This document shows, piece after piece, positions 52,752 to 62,254 of a DNA stretch of 64,000 nucleotides. The translations under genes and the position numbers were made by a program. A model generated the notes under the pieces. That model was not told the DNA's origin. It did no database searches and saw only the letters and a list, made by a program, of their open reading frames with translations. Numbering within the stretch: position 1 is the first letter of the stretch; every line of letters starts with the position of its first letter. Source of the stretch: Pantoea sp. At-9b (lineage in GTDB: Bacteria > Pseudomonadota > Gammaproteobacteria > Enterobacterales > Enterobacteriaceae); assembly GCF_000175935.2 (NCBI RefSeq), contig NC_014838.1, positions 682,001 to 746,000 of the forward strand, given 5' to 3'.

Positions 52752-53540
52752 CTACCAACTGGCACGCATACGCGCGCGCACATCAGCCGAAGCCTGACGA
52801 TTAGCGGCGACTTCACCCGAACCACGGCGCGGGTCCTTGCGGGCATCCGCAATCGCTGCCGCCAGGGTGTCGCGTACTCGCTGCACATCGCTGGCACTCG
52901 GTGCATCGGGATCGGCAATGTTCAGCAGCGACGACAGCAAACCCAGCGTGGCGTAATTGCTGATGTCATAAGCCATCGGCGGCACCGTGGCGGCCAGTTT
53001 TTCCAGTGCTTCCACGGTACGCAGTGTGATACGGGCAGCAGATTCTTTGCCCATGGCATGCACCAACACGCCCGCATCGTTGAAGGCGATCAGGCGATTA
53101 GCCTGATAACCGTGCGCCAGGAATGCCCCGGACATTGCCTTACCGACAATCAAGCCGATCACCGGGTGGCCTGCCAGGCGAGCCTGGGCATACGCCCCGG
53201 CCGCACCGGCCAATGCCTGGTGGATACCGAACGCTTCTTCACGGCGACCGTAGGCCTGGCTTGGCACATCAATCACCGCCACGATCGGGCGTTTGATGGT
53301 GCTGTTGGCATCGGCGGCGAGGGTTTCCTGTACCACTTTCGCCAGCGTCCACCCTTCCAGTAATCCCACCTCACCTTTGGCGGCACGCGGGTAGCGGTTG
53401 TGCGCATCCGGGACCACCGCAATGTAGCGAACACCGGCGGCATCCGCGGCCAGTACCGATGGACATAAACCCTGAATCCGCTCTGCGTCGCCGGTCAGCT
53501 GGTTAAACCACAGCTCACCACGGCTGTTATTGGCGCTCAT
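52752..53540 (-). CDS. mdcE: Malonate decarboxylase gamma subunit
   Basis: A 262-aa crotonase-like carboxyltransferase-fold subunit with GKAMSGAFLAHGYQANR near residue 132. With MdcD it forms the decarboxylase part that converts malonyl-S-ACP to acetyl-S-ACP and CO2 without biotin. Start overlaps mdcD by 4 bp (ATGA). Confidence 0.93.
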   Translation of the reverse strand: MSANNSRGELWFNQLTGDAERIQGLCPSVLAADAAGVRYIAVVPDAHNRYPRAAKGEVGLLEGWTLAKVVQETLAADANSTIKRPIVAVIDVPSQAYGRREEAFGIHQALAGAAGAYAQARLAGHPVIGLIVGKAMSGAFLAHGYQANRLIAFNDAGVLVHAMGKESAARITLRTVEALEKLAATVPPMAYDISNYATLGLLSSLLNIADPDAPSASDVQRVRDTLAAAIADARKDPRRGSGEVAANRQASADVRARMRASW

Positions 53541-54373
53541 TTTTTCACCTCCGGGGCAAAGACCTGATGAATCACAGCCGTACTGGCCTGTTGCTGCGTA
53601 TCAAAACGGGTTAAGCGATCAAGGTAGAAGGCGTAGTTTTCACTACGATGCTGTGCCGGGACGCCCCGGGCGATGGCATCATCGACGGCGGCCTGAACGG
53701 CATTCACCCCATCACCAACCAGCGCCTCAACCAGCCCACTCTGATAACGGATTTCGCCGCCGGTCATGCTCCAGATAAAGGGACGGTCACGCGAGTCGTA
53801 CTCTTCAATGCCGGCTTCCTGCTCGATTACCTGCGGGCCATTCAGTCCCAGACGCGCTTCGCGGGTGACGATCAGGTAGCTGCATAACGCCGCGGCAATC
53901 GACATCCCACCAAAGCAACCGACCGTACCGGCGACAATGCCGATAACCGGGGTGTAACGGCGCAGATCAACAATCGCGGCATGAATATCGGCAATCGCCG
54001 CCAGCCCGAGGTTGGCTTCCTGTAGGCGCACCCCCCCGGTTTCCAGACAAAGAATCGCCTGGGTCGGGATGCCGTTGCGGTTGTCTTCCGCTGCCAGTTC
54101 CAGCGCCGCCGCCATTTTGGCACCAGAGACTTCGCCCATGCTGCCACCCTGGAAGGTACCTTCAATTGCCACCACAACCGTGGGTTTGCCGTGGCGGCTG
54201 CCTTTCATCACCACCATGCCGTCATCGGCCTGTGGCACGATGCCCTGTTTGGGTAACCACGGCGACATCACCCCAGCGAAAGGATCAAGCAGTTCGCGTG
54301 CGCTGCCAGCATCCAGCAGAGCCAGCGCCCGTTGCCGCGCCCGTAACTCAATAAAACTGCTGTCGTTACGCAT
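53537..54373 (-). CDS. mdcD: Malonate decarboxylase beta subunit
   Basis: A 278-aa carboxyltransferase-fold subunit. ATG 54373 (MRNDSSFIELRAR) gives the usual length and overlaps mdcC by 8 bp; the frame is open upstream but that part lies within mdcC. Motifs include VVVAIEGTFQGGSMGEVSGAK and the oxyanion-hole-like GTVGCFGGMSIAA. It acts with MdcE in decarboxylation of malonyl-S-ACP. Confidence 0.93.
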   Translation of the reverse strand: MRNDSSFIELRARQRALALLDAGSARELLDPFAGVMSPWLPKQGIVPQADDGMVVMKGSRHGKPTVVVAIEGTFQGGSMGEVSGAKMAAALELAAEDNRNGIPTQAILCLETGGVRLQEANLGLAAIADIHAAIVDLRRYTPVIGIVAGTVGCFGGMSIAAALCSYLIVTREARLGLNGPQVIEQEAGIEEYDSRDRPFIWSMTGGEIRYQSGLVEALVGDGVNAVQAAVDDAIARGVPAQHRSENYAFYLDRLTRFDTQQQASTAVIHQVFAPEVKK

Positions 54374-54665
54374 GAGCGACCTCCTCAAACACTTGTTCAA
54401 TGCGGATACGCGCGACACCCGGTGTCGCACCGAAGTCATGAATCACCAGTTGGCCCGCAGGCAACTCGGTAAGTTGCGCCAGACGATTGAACAGAGCGTC
54501 CCAGCGCGCGTGGCTGTTATTGACTGAGGTGGTGATAGCGATGTTCAGGACGTGGCTATCATCCGCCGTGAACAGCACCTCCATATCCCCCGATCCCACC
54601 ACGCCCGCCAGCGCCTTGCCGCTTAGCTTGCGGCTGGACGGGTATGACAACGTTATGTGTTCCAT
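54366..54665 (-). CDS. mdcC: Malonate decarboxylase acyl carrier protein (delta subunit)
   Basis: A 99-aa acyl carrier protein. The prosthetic-group attachment site is Ser25 in VVGSGDMEVL, the same residue number known for Klebsiella MdcC. It carries the phosphoribosyl-dephospho-CoA arm that holds acetyl or malonyl. The gene starts 9 bp after mdcB and overlaps mdcD. Confidence 0.95.
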   Translation of the reverse strand: MEHITLSYPSSRKLSGKALAGVVGSGDMEVLFTADDSHVLNIAITTSVNNSHARWDALFNRLAQLTELPAGQLVIHDFGATPGVARIRIEQVFEEVAHA

Positions 54666-54674
54666 AGCTACCTC

Positions 54675-55541
54675 TTAATCATTAAATGTTGATGCCTGAG
54701 CGCCGGTGATGCGGTCAAGAAACAGCGTGGCGGCCAGTAAATCGGCAGCGCCACCCGGCGAGGCATTGAACTCCAACATCGCGTTATCCAGTTTTGCCAG
54801 CGCTCTGCGCCCAGCCGCGTCGGCATAGCCGCCAGCCGCCAGTACCTGGCGTGCACCGTCCTGCATGGCACGCAGCGCCGGTAAGCCAGCCCGGTGCAGT
54901 ACGCAGGTGTCGGTCAGTGAGGTGAGAATCGCCATCAGCGCATCGATGCGTGCCGCCGTTTCATCGGCACCGGCACGGCGACTGGCATGGAGCTGCGGCA
55001 GCGCCAGCCGGGTAATATGGGGAAACCCCTGCTGGGCTTCTTCACGCGCACCGGGTACCCGAAAACGATGTACCACCCGCAACCCTTTGCTGAAGGTTCT
55101 GGGGGCAGCGCGGTCTGGCAAGGTGGCCAACCGCGCAGCAACATCGCACACTCGCTGGCTGTCACCGCCCCCCGCCAGCATGGCACCCGCGCTGACCAGC
55201 AAGCCTAACGCCCAGATGGCACCACGATGGGTATTAACCCCGGCAGTGGCGGCCATCATTTGCTTCTCACCCTCACGTCCCAGTTGTCCGATGGTTTCCC
55301 GCAGCGCGACATCCGCCGGACGCTGCCAGCTTTGCTGTGCTAACGCATAGAAAGTGGGCGTCAGGCTGCGTGCGGATCGCTCCATCAACGCCAGCGTGAG
55401 GTCGTGATGCGCCCCACTGCCACGCCGATCCACCAACCCTGGTTTGGGCGTGAGGTTCACTTCTTCAATCAGGCAATCGGTCGCTAGCTGCGCCAAACGA
55501 TGCAGATGCAATTCAACCGGTGTGGGTGAGAGTCGTTTCAT
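54675..55541 (-). CDS. mdcB: Triphosphoribosyl-dephospho-CoA synthase
   Basis: A 288-aa member of the CitG/MdcB family: EEVNLTPKPGLVDRRGSGAHHD near residue 23 and GVNTHRGAIWALG near residue 100. It makes the prosthetic-group precursor from ATP and dephospho-CoA, which MdcG then attaches to MdcC. Its start shares one base with the mdcA stop. Confidence 0.93.
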   Translation of the reverse strand: MKRLSPTPVELHLHRLAQLATDCLIEEVNLTPKPGLVDRRGSGAHHDLTLALMERSARSLTPTFYALAQQSWQRPADVALRETIGQLGREGEKQMMAATAGVNTHRGAIWALGLLVSAGAMLAGGGDSQRVCDVAARLATLPDRAAPRTFSKGLRVVHRFRVPGAREEAQQGFPHITRLALPQLHASRRAGADETAARIDALMAILTSLTDTCVLHRAGLPALRAMQDGARQVLAAGGYADAAGRRALAKLDNAMLEFNASPGGAADLLAATLFLDRITGAQASTFND

Positions 55542-57196
55542 TACCAGCTCCGGAATTTAGCGGGCGGGTTGTAAAGGCCGTCTGACCATTCGACCAGGTC
55601 AGCCACGCTGCCAGCAGCCAGCAGTGAGCGGGTGGCATCGGAACGACGAATGCCGATATCTTCCGGGAACACCACTTTGCCGCTGCGGCGCAATTCAGCC
55701 ACGCGTTTCGCATCCACACCTAAACCGATATCGGTGATACCCGCCACGGCAGCCACCATCGCCCGGCGTTCTTCCAGGCTGGTCGCGCGATACAGGTAGG
55801 CAATACCTTCTTCCGTCAGCACGTGGGTGACGTCATCTCCGTAGATCATTACCGGTGCCAGCGGCATACCGGCGCTTTTCGCGACATCAACCGCGTCCAG
55901 TTTTTCCACAAAGGTCGGTTTAACGCCCGCCTGGAAGGTTTCCACCATCTGCACCACCAGCTTGCGCCCACGTTGCAGCGGATCTGGCTCGTTGATCATT
56001 GCCAGCCACGCCGGTGTGGCATGACGACGTCCGTGCGGGTCATGGCCCATATTCGGTGCGCCGCCAAAACCGGCCAGACGACCCCGGGTGACCGTCGAGG
56101 AGTTGCCAAGGCCATCAACCTGCAAGGTGGAGCCGATGAACATGTCCACCGCGTATTGACCGGCGAGCTGGCACATGGCGCGGTTGGAACGCATCGAACC
56201 GTCAGCACCGGTGAAGAAAATATCGGGGCGGGCGCGGATGTACTCTTCCATCCCCAGTTCACCACCGAAACAGTGCACGCTCTCCACCCAACCACTTTCG
56301 ATGGCAGGGATCAGCGTCGGATGCGGGTTGAGTGTCCAGTGCTTACAGATTTTGCCTTTCAGGCCGAGTTGCTCACCGTAAGTCGGCAACAGCAATTCAA
56401 TCGCCGCAGTATTAAAACCGATACCGTGGTTGAGTGACTGCACCTGGTGCTCAGCGTAGATGCCCTTGATCGCCAGCATCGCCATCAGGATATGTTCCTG
56501 TTTGATCAGACGCGGGTCACGTGTGAACAACGGCTCAATAAAGAACGGTTTATCCGCCACCACCACGTAATCAATCCAGGAACCTGGGATATCCACGCGC
56601 GGCAGATCGCACTCGTCATCCACCAGTTCATTGACCTGGGCAATCACGATGCCATCGTGGAAAGCCGCTGCTTCTACCAGTGCCGGGGTGTCTTCGGTAC
56701 TCGGCCCGGTATAGAGATTGCCTTTACGATCGGCTTTGTAACCGGCAATCAACGCCACGTTCGGTGCCAGATCGACATACAGGCGTGAATACAGTTCGAT
56801 ATAGGTGTGGATAGCGCCGATTTCGAGGATGTTATCCTCCAGTAGCTGCGAAATACGCAGACTCTGCGTCCCGGCGAAGGAGAAATCGAGTTTACGGGCA
56901 ATGCCTTTTTCAAAAATGTCGAGGTGCTCGCTGCGACCGACACTGGGCATGATCATATGCAGATTATTGACTTTGGCCGGATTGACCTGCGCCAACATGC
57001 GCGAAAGAAAATCGGCTTGTTTTTGGTTGTTGCCTTCCAGCACCACCCGATCGCCCGGTGAGATCAACCGTTCGAGCATCTCTGGCATTTGATCGCTCGG
57101 TAGCACTTTACCCGCTACCTGCACGGATGCCAGTCTCCGCTGTTTTTCGATGCGCCGCGTATTCCAGACGCGCGGCGTATGCTGTCCTGATGACAT
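55541..57196 (-). CDS. mdcA: Malonate decarboxylase alpha subunit, acetyl-S-ACP:malonate ACP transferase
   Basis: A 551-aa CoA-transferase-fold enzyme that swaps malonate for acetate on the carrier protein. ATG 57196 has a near-perfect Shine-Dalgarno (AGGAGG, 6-7 nt spacer) and gives the normal length; an upstream in-frame ATG would add 26 unrelated residues. Features include SQHTPRVWNTRR-like start, LEGNNQKQADFLSRML and FFTGADGSMRSNRAMCQLAGQ in segments. It is the first gene of the mdc operon, with a 574-bp regulatory interval upstream. Confidence 0.94.
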   Translation of the reverse strand: MSSGQHTPRVWNTRRIEKQRRLASVQVAGKVLPSDQMPEMLERLISPGDRVVLEGNNQKQADFLSRMLAQVNPAKVNNLHMIMPSVGRSEHLDIFEKGIARKLDFSFAGTQSLRISQLLEDNILEIGAIHTYIELYSRLYVDLAPNVALIAGYKADRKGNLYTGPSTEDTPALVEAAAFHDGIVIAQVNELVDDECDLPRVDIPGSWIDYVVVADKPFFIEPLFTRDPRLIKQEHILMAMLAIKGIYAEHQVQSLNHGIGFNTAAIELLLPTYGEQLGLKGKICKHWTLNPHPTLIPAIESGWVESVHCFGGELGMEEYIRARPDIFFTGADGSMRSNRAMCQLAGQYAVDMFIGSTLQVDGLGNSSTVTRGRLAGFGGAPNMGHDPHGRRHATPAWLAMINEPDPLQRGRKLVVQMVETFQAGVKPTFVEKLDAVDVAKSAGMPLAPVMIYGDDVTHVLTEEGIAYLYRATSLEERRAMVAAVAGITDIGLGVDAKRVAELRRSGKVVFPEDIGIRRSDATRSLLAAGSVADLVEWSDGLYNPPAKFRSW

Positions 57197-57770
57197 GACT
57201 AACCTCCTGAATTCGCGAATCTCAATGATTGCTTCAACTGGATTCAGTCTGGCTCCCGGGGGGGATTCCATCAATCAAGCAGCGGGACAGATCGTTAGCC
57301 TGAGAGTAATGATTGGATGTGTAAAAACTTGATGAGGATCAACGACACCAATAGCAAAAGGCAGGTTGATGTCGTCCTGTTGACAGCGGAGCTGGTGACA
57401 ACACCTGTCGCGCTACCTCTCCCTTTATATCTATATTTTTTTCATATCACATTTATATCCTGGCGGTTGATATTTACATGTTAAAGTCCAGCAGTCGTCA
57501 ATTATCTCATTGGGTTAACACTTTTCTTCCTTTTATTTTTACTGCGCGGCATTCCCTTTTCTTATACCAGGAGACTTAATGCCATGAGTGTAAAGTAAGT
57601 TACAGATGAAAAAATTGCTCTTGCTATAAATAGCTAACCAGGGAATTCAAACTGCCGTTAGCACGGCACGAATAAAAGCTGAAATACCGGAAAACAGCAC
57701 ACCTGAAAATAAAATAACTTTTCCTGATGGAAAAATGTATGAAATGTTGTGGGTGCGAGGCATGCGTAAA
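57197..57770. other. Divergent regulatory interval between mdcA and the OYE operon
   Basis: A 574-bp interval serving the minus-strand mdc promoter and the plus-strand reductase operon. It holds a small dyad TTGAT/ATCAA (57329-57342) and a strongly AT-rich tract at about 57420-57545. I see no convincing ORF. MdcR would be expected to bind here, but I cannot single out its site. Confidence 0.5.
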
Positions 57771-59717
57771 ATGAACACTGATATTTTATTTGAAAAGGTT
57801 CAGATCGGCCCTTTGCTGTTAAAAAATCGCTTTGTCATGGCACCAATGTCGGTACATATGACGCATGATGGCAGCGTAACAGCAGAGGAAATTGCATTTT
57901 ATGAGCGCCGGGCACAAGGCGGAAGCGCAATGCTCATCGTTGGCTCTGTCTGTATCAAGCCTGATGGTGATTTTGGAGGACAGCTGTATATCGACCGCGA
58001 TGAATGCATTCCCGGACTGAAAGCCCTCACTGACGCAGTACATCAATATGATTGTCTGATTTCCGCACAAATTCACCACTCAGGTCGTGAAACCAGCATT
58101 AATGTCACCGGTCATCAACCGGTAGCACCTTCGTATTTCGAGCCTGAAGTCTACTCAATATTTAAAGCGGAATACTCACCACCGAGAGAATTGTCAACCG
58201 CAGAAGTCGCAGAATATGTTGAATACTATGCTCAGGCCGTGTGGCGTGCAAAACAAGCAGGCTTCGATTCCGTTGAATTACACGGCGCGCATGGTTATTT
58301 GATTTGTGCCTTTATGTCGCCTCTGACCAATAAAAGAACCGATCGTTATGGCGGAAGTTTTCTCGGACGGATGCAGTTTATCAACGAAATCATGTCACGT
58401 AGCCGTGCCCTTGTCGGGGATGAATATCCCATTACAATCCGCATTGTTGGCGATGAGTGCCGTGAAGGCGGTATCGATCCGCACTTGTCGGTACGCATTG
58501 CCCAACATCTGGAGCAACTTGGTTTTGCGGCGATCAGTGTGTCTGCAGGCATGTATCCTTATATCCGCACGGTTCCCAATACTTACCACAAGAAAGGGGT
58601 AAATCTGTATCTGGCAGAAAACATCCGCGATGCCGTCTCAATTCCCGTGATGGCCGCCGGACAACTCAGTTCACCCGATATTCAGACCGAGGCGATTGTC
58701 AGAAAAAAAGCGGATTTGATTGCCCTGGGGCGAGCGTTAATTGCCGACCCGGATTATCCAAACAAATTAAAACTCGGGGCACTGGATGACATTGTTTTTT
58801 GTATCGCCTGTAATAAAGGATGCCATGACCGCACGGCAGGAGAGCGAGCCGTAAAATGTATGTTGAATGTGCAGACCGGGCGCGAAACATTGAGGAGCTA
58901 TGACATCACGCCTGCCGCGCAATCCCGCAAAATCATGATCATTGGTGGCGGGCCTGCCGGCATGGAAGCCGCCCGCGTCGCTGCATTGCGCGGGCATCAG
59001 GTTTCCTTATTTGATGCCGGAGCTGATATTGGCGGTAAGATTGTCCAGTCCGCTCTGGCTCCCGGTAAAGAGAGTTATCTCGAGGTGCTGGCCTATTATC
59101 GTCGCCAGCTGGCAAAACCTAACATTAAAATTCACACCGGATATACAGTCACCCGCGAAGACATTGCTCGCTCTGGCTCAGATGCGGTCATTATCGCCAC
59201 AGGTTCACTTGATAAAACCCCGGTGATTGCGGGTCTTCAGCCTGAAAAAATGCTGTCTGCGCAACAGGCTTTTTTATTTCCTCAGCAAGTGGGGCAACGC
59301 GCGGTGATCATTGGTGGCGGTGCCGTCGGGGCCGAGCTGGCACATTATATTATGTCAGTCCGGAAAGTCGAAATCTATGTTATCGATCCTCAGGAATATA
59401 TTGCACACGGAATGCCGCAGGATTCAAGAATCTGCCTGCTTGATGAACTCAATATGGATACGCAGTTCCACACCATCAGCCAGGCACGTGTTAGTCGCAT
59501 TGATGACGACCGTGTTTATTATCAACAACAAGGTTCCGAGCATTGTATTGACGGAATAGACAGCATCATTATTTCAACCGGTTCAACGCTCAATAATGCA
59601 TTAAAAAATTCGGATGGTGATGTCATAAAAAATCTAAAAATTATCGGTGATGCGGAAAAGCCGGGGGATATGGTCAAGGCAATTCGTCAGGGTTACGAAG
59701 CAGCCTTAGCAATTTGA
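57771..59717 (+). CDS. OYE-type NADH:flavin oxidoreductase with FeS and FAD domains (2,4-dienoyl-CoA / enoate reductase-like)
   Basis: A 648-aa three-domain reductase. ATG 57771 is chosen for GAGG 10 nt upstream and the family start MNTDILFEKVQIGPLLLKNR. Residues about 1-345 form the FMN TIM barrel (HSGRETSINVTG; ELHGAHGYLICAFMSP; DRYGGS). The 4Fe-4S site is CIACNKGC plus a fourth Cys (C-X2-C-X3-C-X11-C) near residue 345. Two Rossmann motifs follow (IIGGGPAGMEAAR; IIGGGAVGAELAHY). The build equals FadH, enoate reductases and BaiH-type enzymes. Neighbouring symporter, SDR and aminotransferase suggest reduction of an unsaturated acid, not fatty-acid oxidation; substrate unknown. Confidence 0.87.
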   Translation: MNTDILFEKVQIGPLLLKNRFVMAPMSVHMTHDGSVTAEEIAFYERRAQGGSAMLIVGSVCIKPDGDFGGQLYIDRDECIPGLKALTDAVHQYDCLISAQIHHSGRETSINVTGHQPVAPSYFEPEVYSIFKAEYSPPRELSTAEVAEYVEYYAQAVWRAKQAGFDSVELHGAHGYLICAFMSPLTNKRTDRYGGSFLGRMQFINEIMSRSRALVGDEYPITIRIVGDECREGGIDPHLSVRIAQHLEQLGFAAISVSAGMYPYIRTVPNTYHKKGVNLYLAENIRDAVSIPVMAAGQLSSPDIQTEAIVRKKADLIALGRALIADPDYPNKLKLGALDDIVFCIACNKGCHDRTAGERAVKCMLNVQTGRETLRSYDITPAAQSRKIMIIGGGPAGMEAARVAALRGHQVSLFDAGADIGGKIVQSALAPGKESYLEVLAYYRRQLAKPNIKIHTGYTVTREDIARSGSDAVIIATGSLDKTPVIAGLQPEKMLSAQQAFLFPQQVGQRAVIIGGGAVGAELAHYIMSVRKVEIYVIDPQEYIAHGMPQDSRICLLDELNMDTQFHTISQARVSRIDDDRVYYQQQGSEHCIDGIDSIIISTGSTLNNALKNSDGDVIKNLKIIGDAEKPGDMVKAIRQGYEAALAI

Positions 59718-59730
59718 ATGAGGTAACATC

Positions 59731-59889
59731 ATGCAAACATGGGTAGTAATGATGGGCTGTGAATTTCTCCTTTTCGCCTTAGCAGCCATTATGGTGATTA
59801 TCTGGATGCGACGTCCCGATGATCATTTAGATGAAATGCTTAAAAAAATTGAGATGCAAAACTCCTCAGACTCACGCAATGGCAGCTAA
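59731..59889 (+). CDS. Small membrane protein, 52 aa, next to a sodium:solute symporter
   Basis: Fifty-two-codon ORF, ATG 59731 with GAGG 7 nt upstream, 13 bp after the reductase stop and 15 bp before the symporter start. One helix near residues 8-26 (MGCEFLLFALAAIMVIIWM), then a charged amphipathic tail (RRPDDHLDEMLKKIEMQ). Some sodium:solute symporters are encoded with small membrane partners (PanF with YhdT, ActP with YjcH), so a transporter accessory role is plausible. I recognise no family. Confidence 0.65.
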   Translation: MQTWVVMMGCEFLLFALAAIMVIIWMRRPDDHLDEMLKKIEMQNSSDSRNGS

Positions 59890-59904
59890 CCCGGGGCGAA
59901 TTAC

Positions 59905-61419
59905 ATGAGCGATCAACATTTCTATATGATATTTTTTGCCGTCTTTATCGTCATTAACCTGATTCTTGCTGTATGGGGTTGGCTGAAGATGCGTAAGGGT
60001 AAGTCGGGTGATGATGTTGAATATTTCCTCGGCGGCAAAGTTACCCCTATTGTCGTATTAGCCTTTTCCTATTGTGCCACGTCTGTCAGCGCCGGGTCAT
60101 TTATTGGCGATCCGGGTTTTATTTCTACCGTCGGTTGGCCCTATTATTGGTTTACCGTCTTCACCGTACCAGGACTGGTGATTCCAGGCTTATTTGTGAT
60201 CCGCCGACTGCGCTTGCAAAGTAGCCGTTATGGTTCTCTTTCGTTAACCGATTATCTGTGCTCGCGCTACAACAGCAGTAGCATGAAGATCTATATCTCT
60301 GTGGTCATGGTGATCTGCTACCTGTTTATGCTGGTCTCGCAATACAAAGGCGCTGCCCTATTGTTGCAAAGTTATACCGGTATTGATTTTTCTACCGGCT
60401 TGCTGGTGATGATGGTCGCTGTGGTGTTCTTTGTGAATGTCGGGGGCTTTCGCTCCGTTGCCTGGACTGATTTCTTCCAGGGCGCTTTCATGACCATCCT
60501 GGCCGCGGCGCTGGTAACCGTTGCGCTGATGAAGATTGGTGGCTTTACCGGTCTGGAGTCGTCTCTACAGGATGTCGCGCCCAATTACCTGCGCACTTAC
60601 GATAAGGGGCCTGATGCTATTTTTCCCTGGTATTCTATTCCCTGTATCGCCTTATTTGGCTTCTTCATCATGTTTAGCCAGCCCTATATTGCCTCGCGCT
60701 ATCTGGCAGTACCTAACATCAGTAGAAAGAAAATTGGTCAGTTTCTGCTCATTACCCTGGTGTTGGGAGCCATGTTCAATGCCATGATTTTCCTTGGCCT
60801 GATTGGACACGTGTTATTTCCCAAAGCCAACCCGGACTATCTCACGGTGACGATGACCAGAGAATTTTTCACGCCTGTGTTGTCCGGCATCATGATGATT
60901 GGTTTCTTCTCCGCTATGTTGTCCACCGCTTCAGGATTGTTACTGGTGATCGGACAGTCAATTGGCTCCGACCTCTATGCGCATCTCAGTAAAAAAGCCA
61001 CGCCGCGTAAAACGGTATGGGTGACTCAGGCCAGCATCATTGCCTCTGCCCTGTTCGTCCTTTATTTCAATATGGTCAAACCACCTGCATTGCTACAGGT
61101 CTTTATTTTCCTGTCACTTTCCGGTGTGGGTTCGATGTTAGCCGTCCCGCTGTTTGCTGGCGTGTCCTGGCGCTACGCCCGCAAGGAAGGTGCCTGGTGT
61201 GCCCTGATTGCCGGACCTGTGTCTTATTTACTGATGGATTATGTGTTCCATATCAGTTGGACCGTCTCAATGGGGCTGTGTGTCGTACCGCCCGCCATCC
61301 TGATGGTGGTGGTGTCGATGGTGTTGAATAAAGTGAAGGGTATCGACCATAAACTGGTTGAACTGCACGGGCTTGAAGCACCCGAAAAACGGGAGATCCG
61401 CCATGAATTTGCAAAATAA
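59905..61419 (+). CDS. Sodium:solute symporter (SSS family)
   Basis: A 504-aa inner-membrane symporter of the LeuT-like fold with about thirteen helices. Characteristic segments are EYFLGGKVTPIVVLAFSYCATSVSAGSFIGDPG in pieces (helices 1-2), RYNSSSMKIYISVVM, GGFRSVAWTDFFQG and FFSAMLSTASGLLL. It couples uptake of an organic acid, amino acid or sugar to Na+; the sequence does not decide which. It is co-transcribed with the reductase, the 52-aa protein and the SDR gene, whose start lies 17 bp inside its 3' end. Confidence 0.87.
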   Translation: MSDQHFYMIFFAVFIVINLILAVWGWLKMRKGKSGDDVEYFLGGKVTPIVVLAFSYCATSVSAGSFIGDPGFISTVGWPYYWFTVFTVPGLVIPGLFVIRRLRLQSSRYGSLSLTDYLCSRYNSSSMKIYISVVMVICYLFMLVSQYKGAALLLQSYTGIDFSTGLLVMMVAVVFFVNVGGFRSVAWTDFFQGAFMTILAAALVTVALMKIGGFTGLESSLQDVAPNYLRTYDKGPDAIFPWYSIPCIALFGFFIMFSQPYIASRYLAVPNISRKKIGQFLLITLVLGAMFNAMIFLGLIGHVLFPKANPDYLTVTMTREFFTPVLSGIMMIGFFSAMLSTASGLLLVIGQSIGSDLYAHLSKKATPRKTVWVTQASIIASALFVLYFNMVKPPALLQVFIFLSLSGVGSMLAVPLFAGVSWRYARKEGAWCALIAGPVSYLLMDYVFHISWTVSMGLCVVPPAILMVVVSMVLNKVKGIDHKLVELHGLEAPEKREIRHEFAK

Positions 61420-62179
61420 AGTGATGGTTATCACCGGTGCTGGCAGTGGCATTGGCCGCGCAGCAAGTTACCGCTGTGCGGAGCAAGGAGCGACCATTGT
61501 CGCGCTTGATATCAATGGCAGCGCCGCAGAAATTACCGCACAGCAAGTACGCGACAAGGGTGGAAAAGCGCTGGCATTCGCCACCGATATCACCGATCGC
61601 CAACACGTTGCTGCCGCCATTGCCCAGGTTGTCGCGGAGTTTGGCCATATCGATGTGTTATTCAACAGTGCAGGTTCTACACGCCTCGCCACTATTGACA
61701 CACTGAGTGATGAGGATTTCGATTTCATTATTGATCTCAATCTCAAAGGAACATTTATCGTATGCAGTGAAGTCTTGCAGCAGATGATTCCCAGGCGTCA
61801 AGGACGGATTATTAACTGTGCCTCTTATTGCGGTGTGCGGGAGGAATACGCCAATAGCGCGTATTGCGCCGCGAAAGCCGCGGTGATTATGATGACGAAA
61901 GTCATGGCGCTTGAGATGGGTCAACATAATATCAGTGCCGTTGCCCTCTCTCCCGGTAACATTGATACAGAACTCCTGCAATCTGCTTTAAAAACACGTG
62001 CAGAGATCGAAGGGGTGGAAATAGCTAAACTGTACCAACGTATTGGTGACAAAGTGCCACTGGGTCGGGTTGGTAACCCGGAGGAAATAGCTGCTCTTGT
62101 TGCTTTTCTGAGTTCCGACATTGCGCATTATATTAACGGTGAAAACATTATGATGACCGGCGGTTTCGTCATGTCGTAA
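61403..62179 (+). CDS. Short-chain dehydrogenase/reductase
   Basis: A 258-aa classical SDR. ATG 61403 follows GGGAGAT and overlaps the symporter gene by 17 bp. Cofactor motif TGAGSGIGRA near residue 12, DIN (Asp after beta-2) favouring NAD(H), NSAG near residue 88, and the active site Ser-Tyr-Lys (CASYCG, then YCAAKAA). It probably oxidises or reduces a hydroxy/keto intermediate in the pathway encoded by the operon. Confidence 0.9.
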   Translation: MNLQNKVMVITGAGSGIGRAASYRCAEQGATIVALDINGSAAEITAQQVRDKGGKALAFATDITDRQHVAAAIAQVVAEFGHIDVLFNSAGSTRLATIDTLSDEDFDFIIDLNLKGTFIVCSEVLQQMIPRRQGRIINCASYCGVREEYANSAYCAAKAAVIMMTKVMALEMGQHNISAVALSPGNIDTELLQSALKTRAEIEGVEIAKLYQRIGDKVPLGRVGNPEEIAALVAFLSSDIAHYINGENIMMTGGFVMS

Positions 62180-62195
62180 TCTACAGCACCAAACG

Positions 62196-62223
62196 ATTCA
62201 CGCCTGTGCGTACAGGCGTGAAT
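62196..62223. repeat. Perfect hairpin between SDR and aminotransferase genes
   Basis: Twelve-bp arms ATTCACGCCTGT/ACAGGCGTGAAT around GCGT, 16 bp after the SDR stop, followed by TGATTCC rather than a T run. Probably an intra-operon mRNA-processing or partial termination structure. The CGCCTGT core is shared with the hairpin at 29116-29140. Confidence 0.6.
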
Positions 62224-62254
62224 TGATTCCGATCTATTCGAAAAAAGGTTGAAG

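Noticed and set aside
55823..56437. 204-codon plus-strand frame within mdcA
   Set aside because: Overlaps the strongly conserved alpha subunit on the other strand.
57379..57384. TTGACA as a plus-strand -35 box in the mdcA-reductase gap
   Set aside because: No acceptable -10 element at 16-18 bp spacing.
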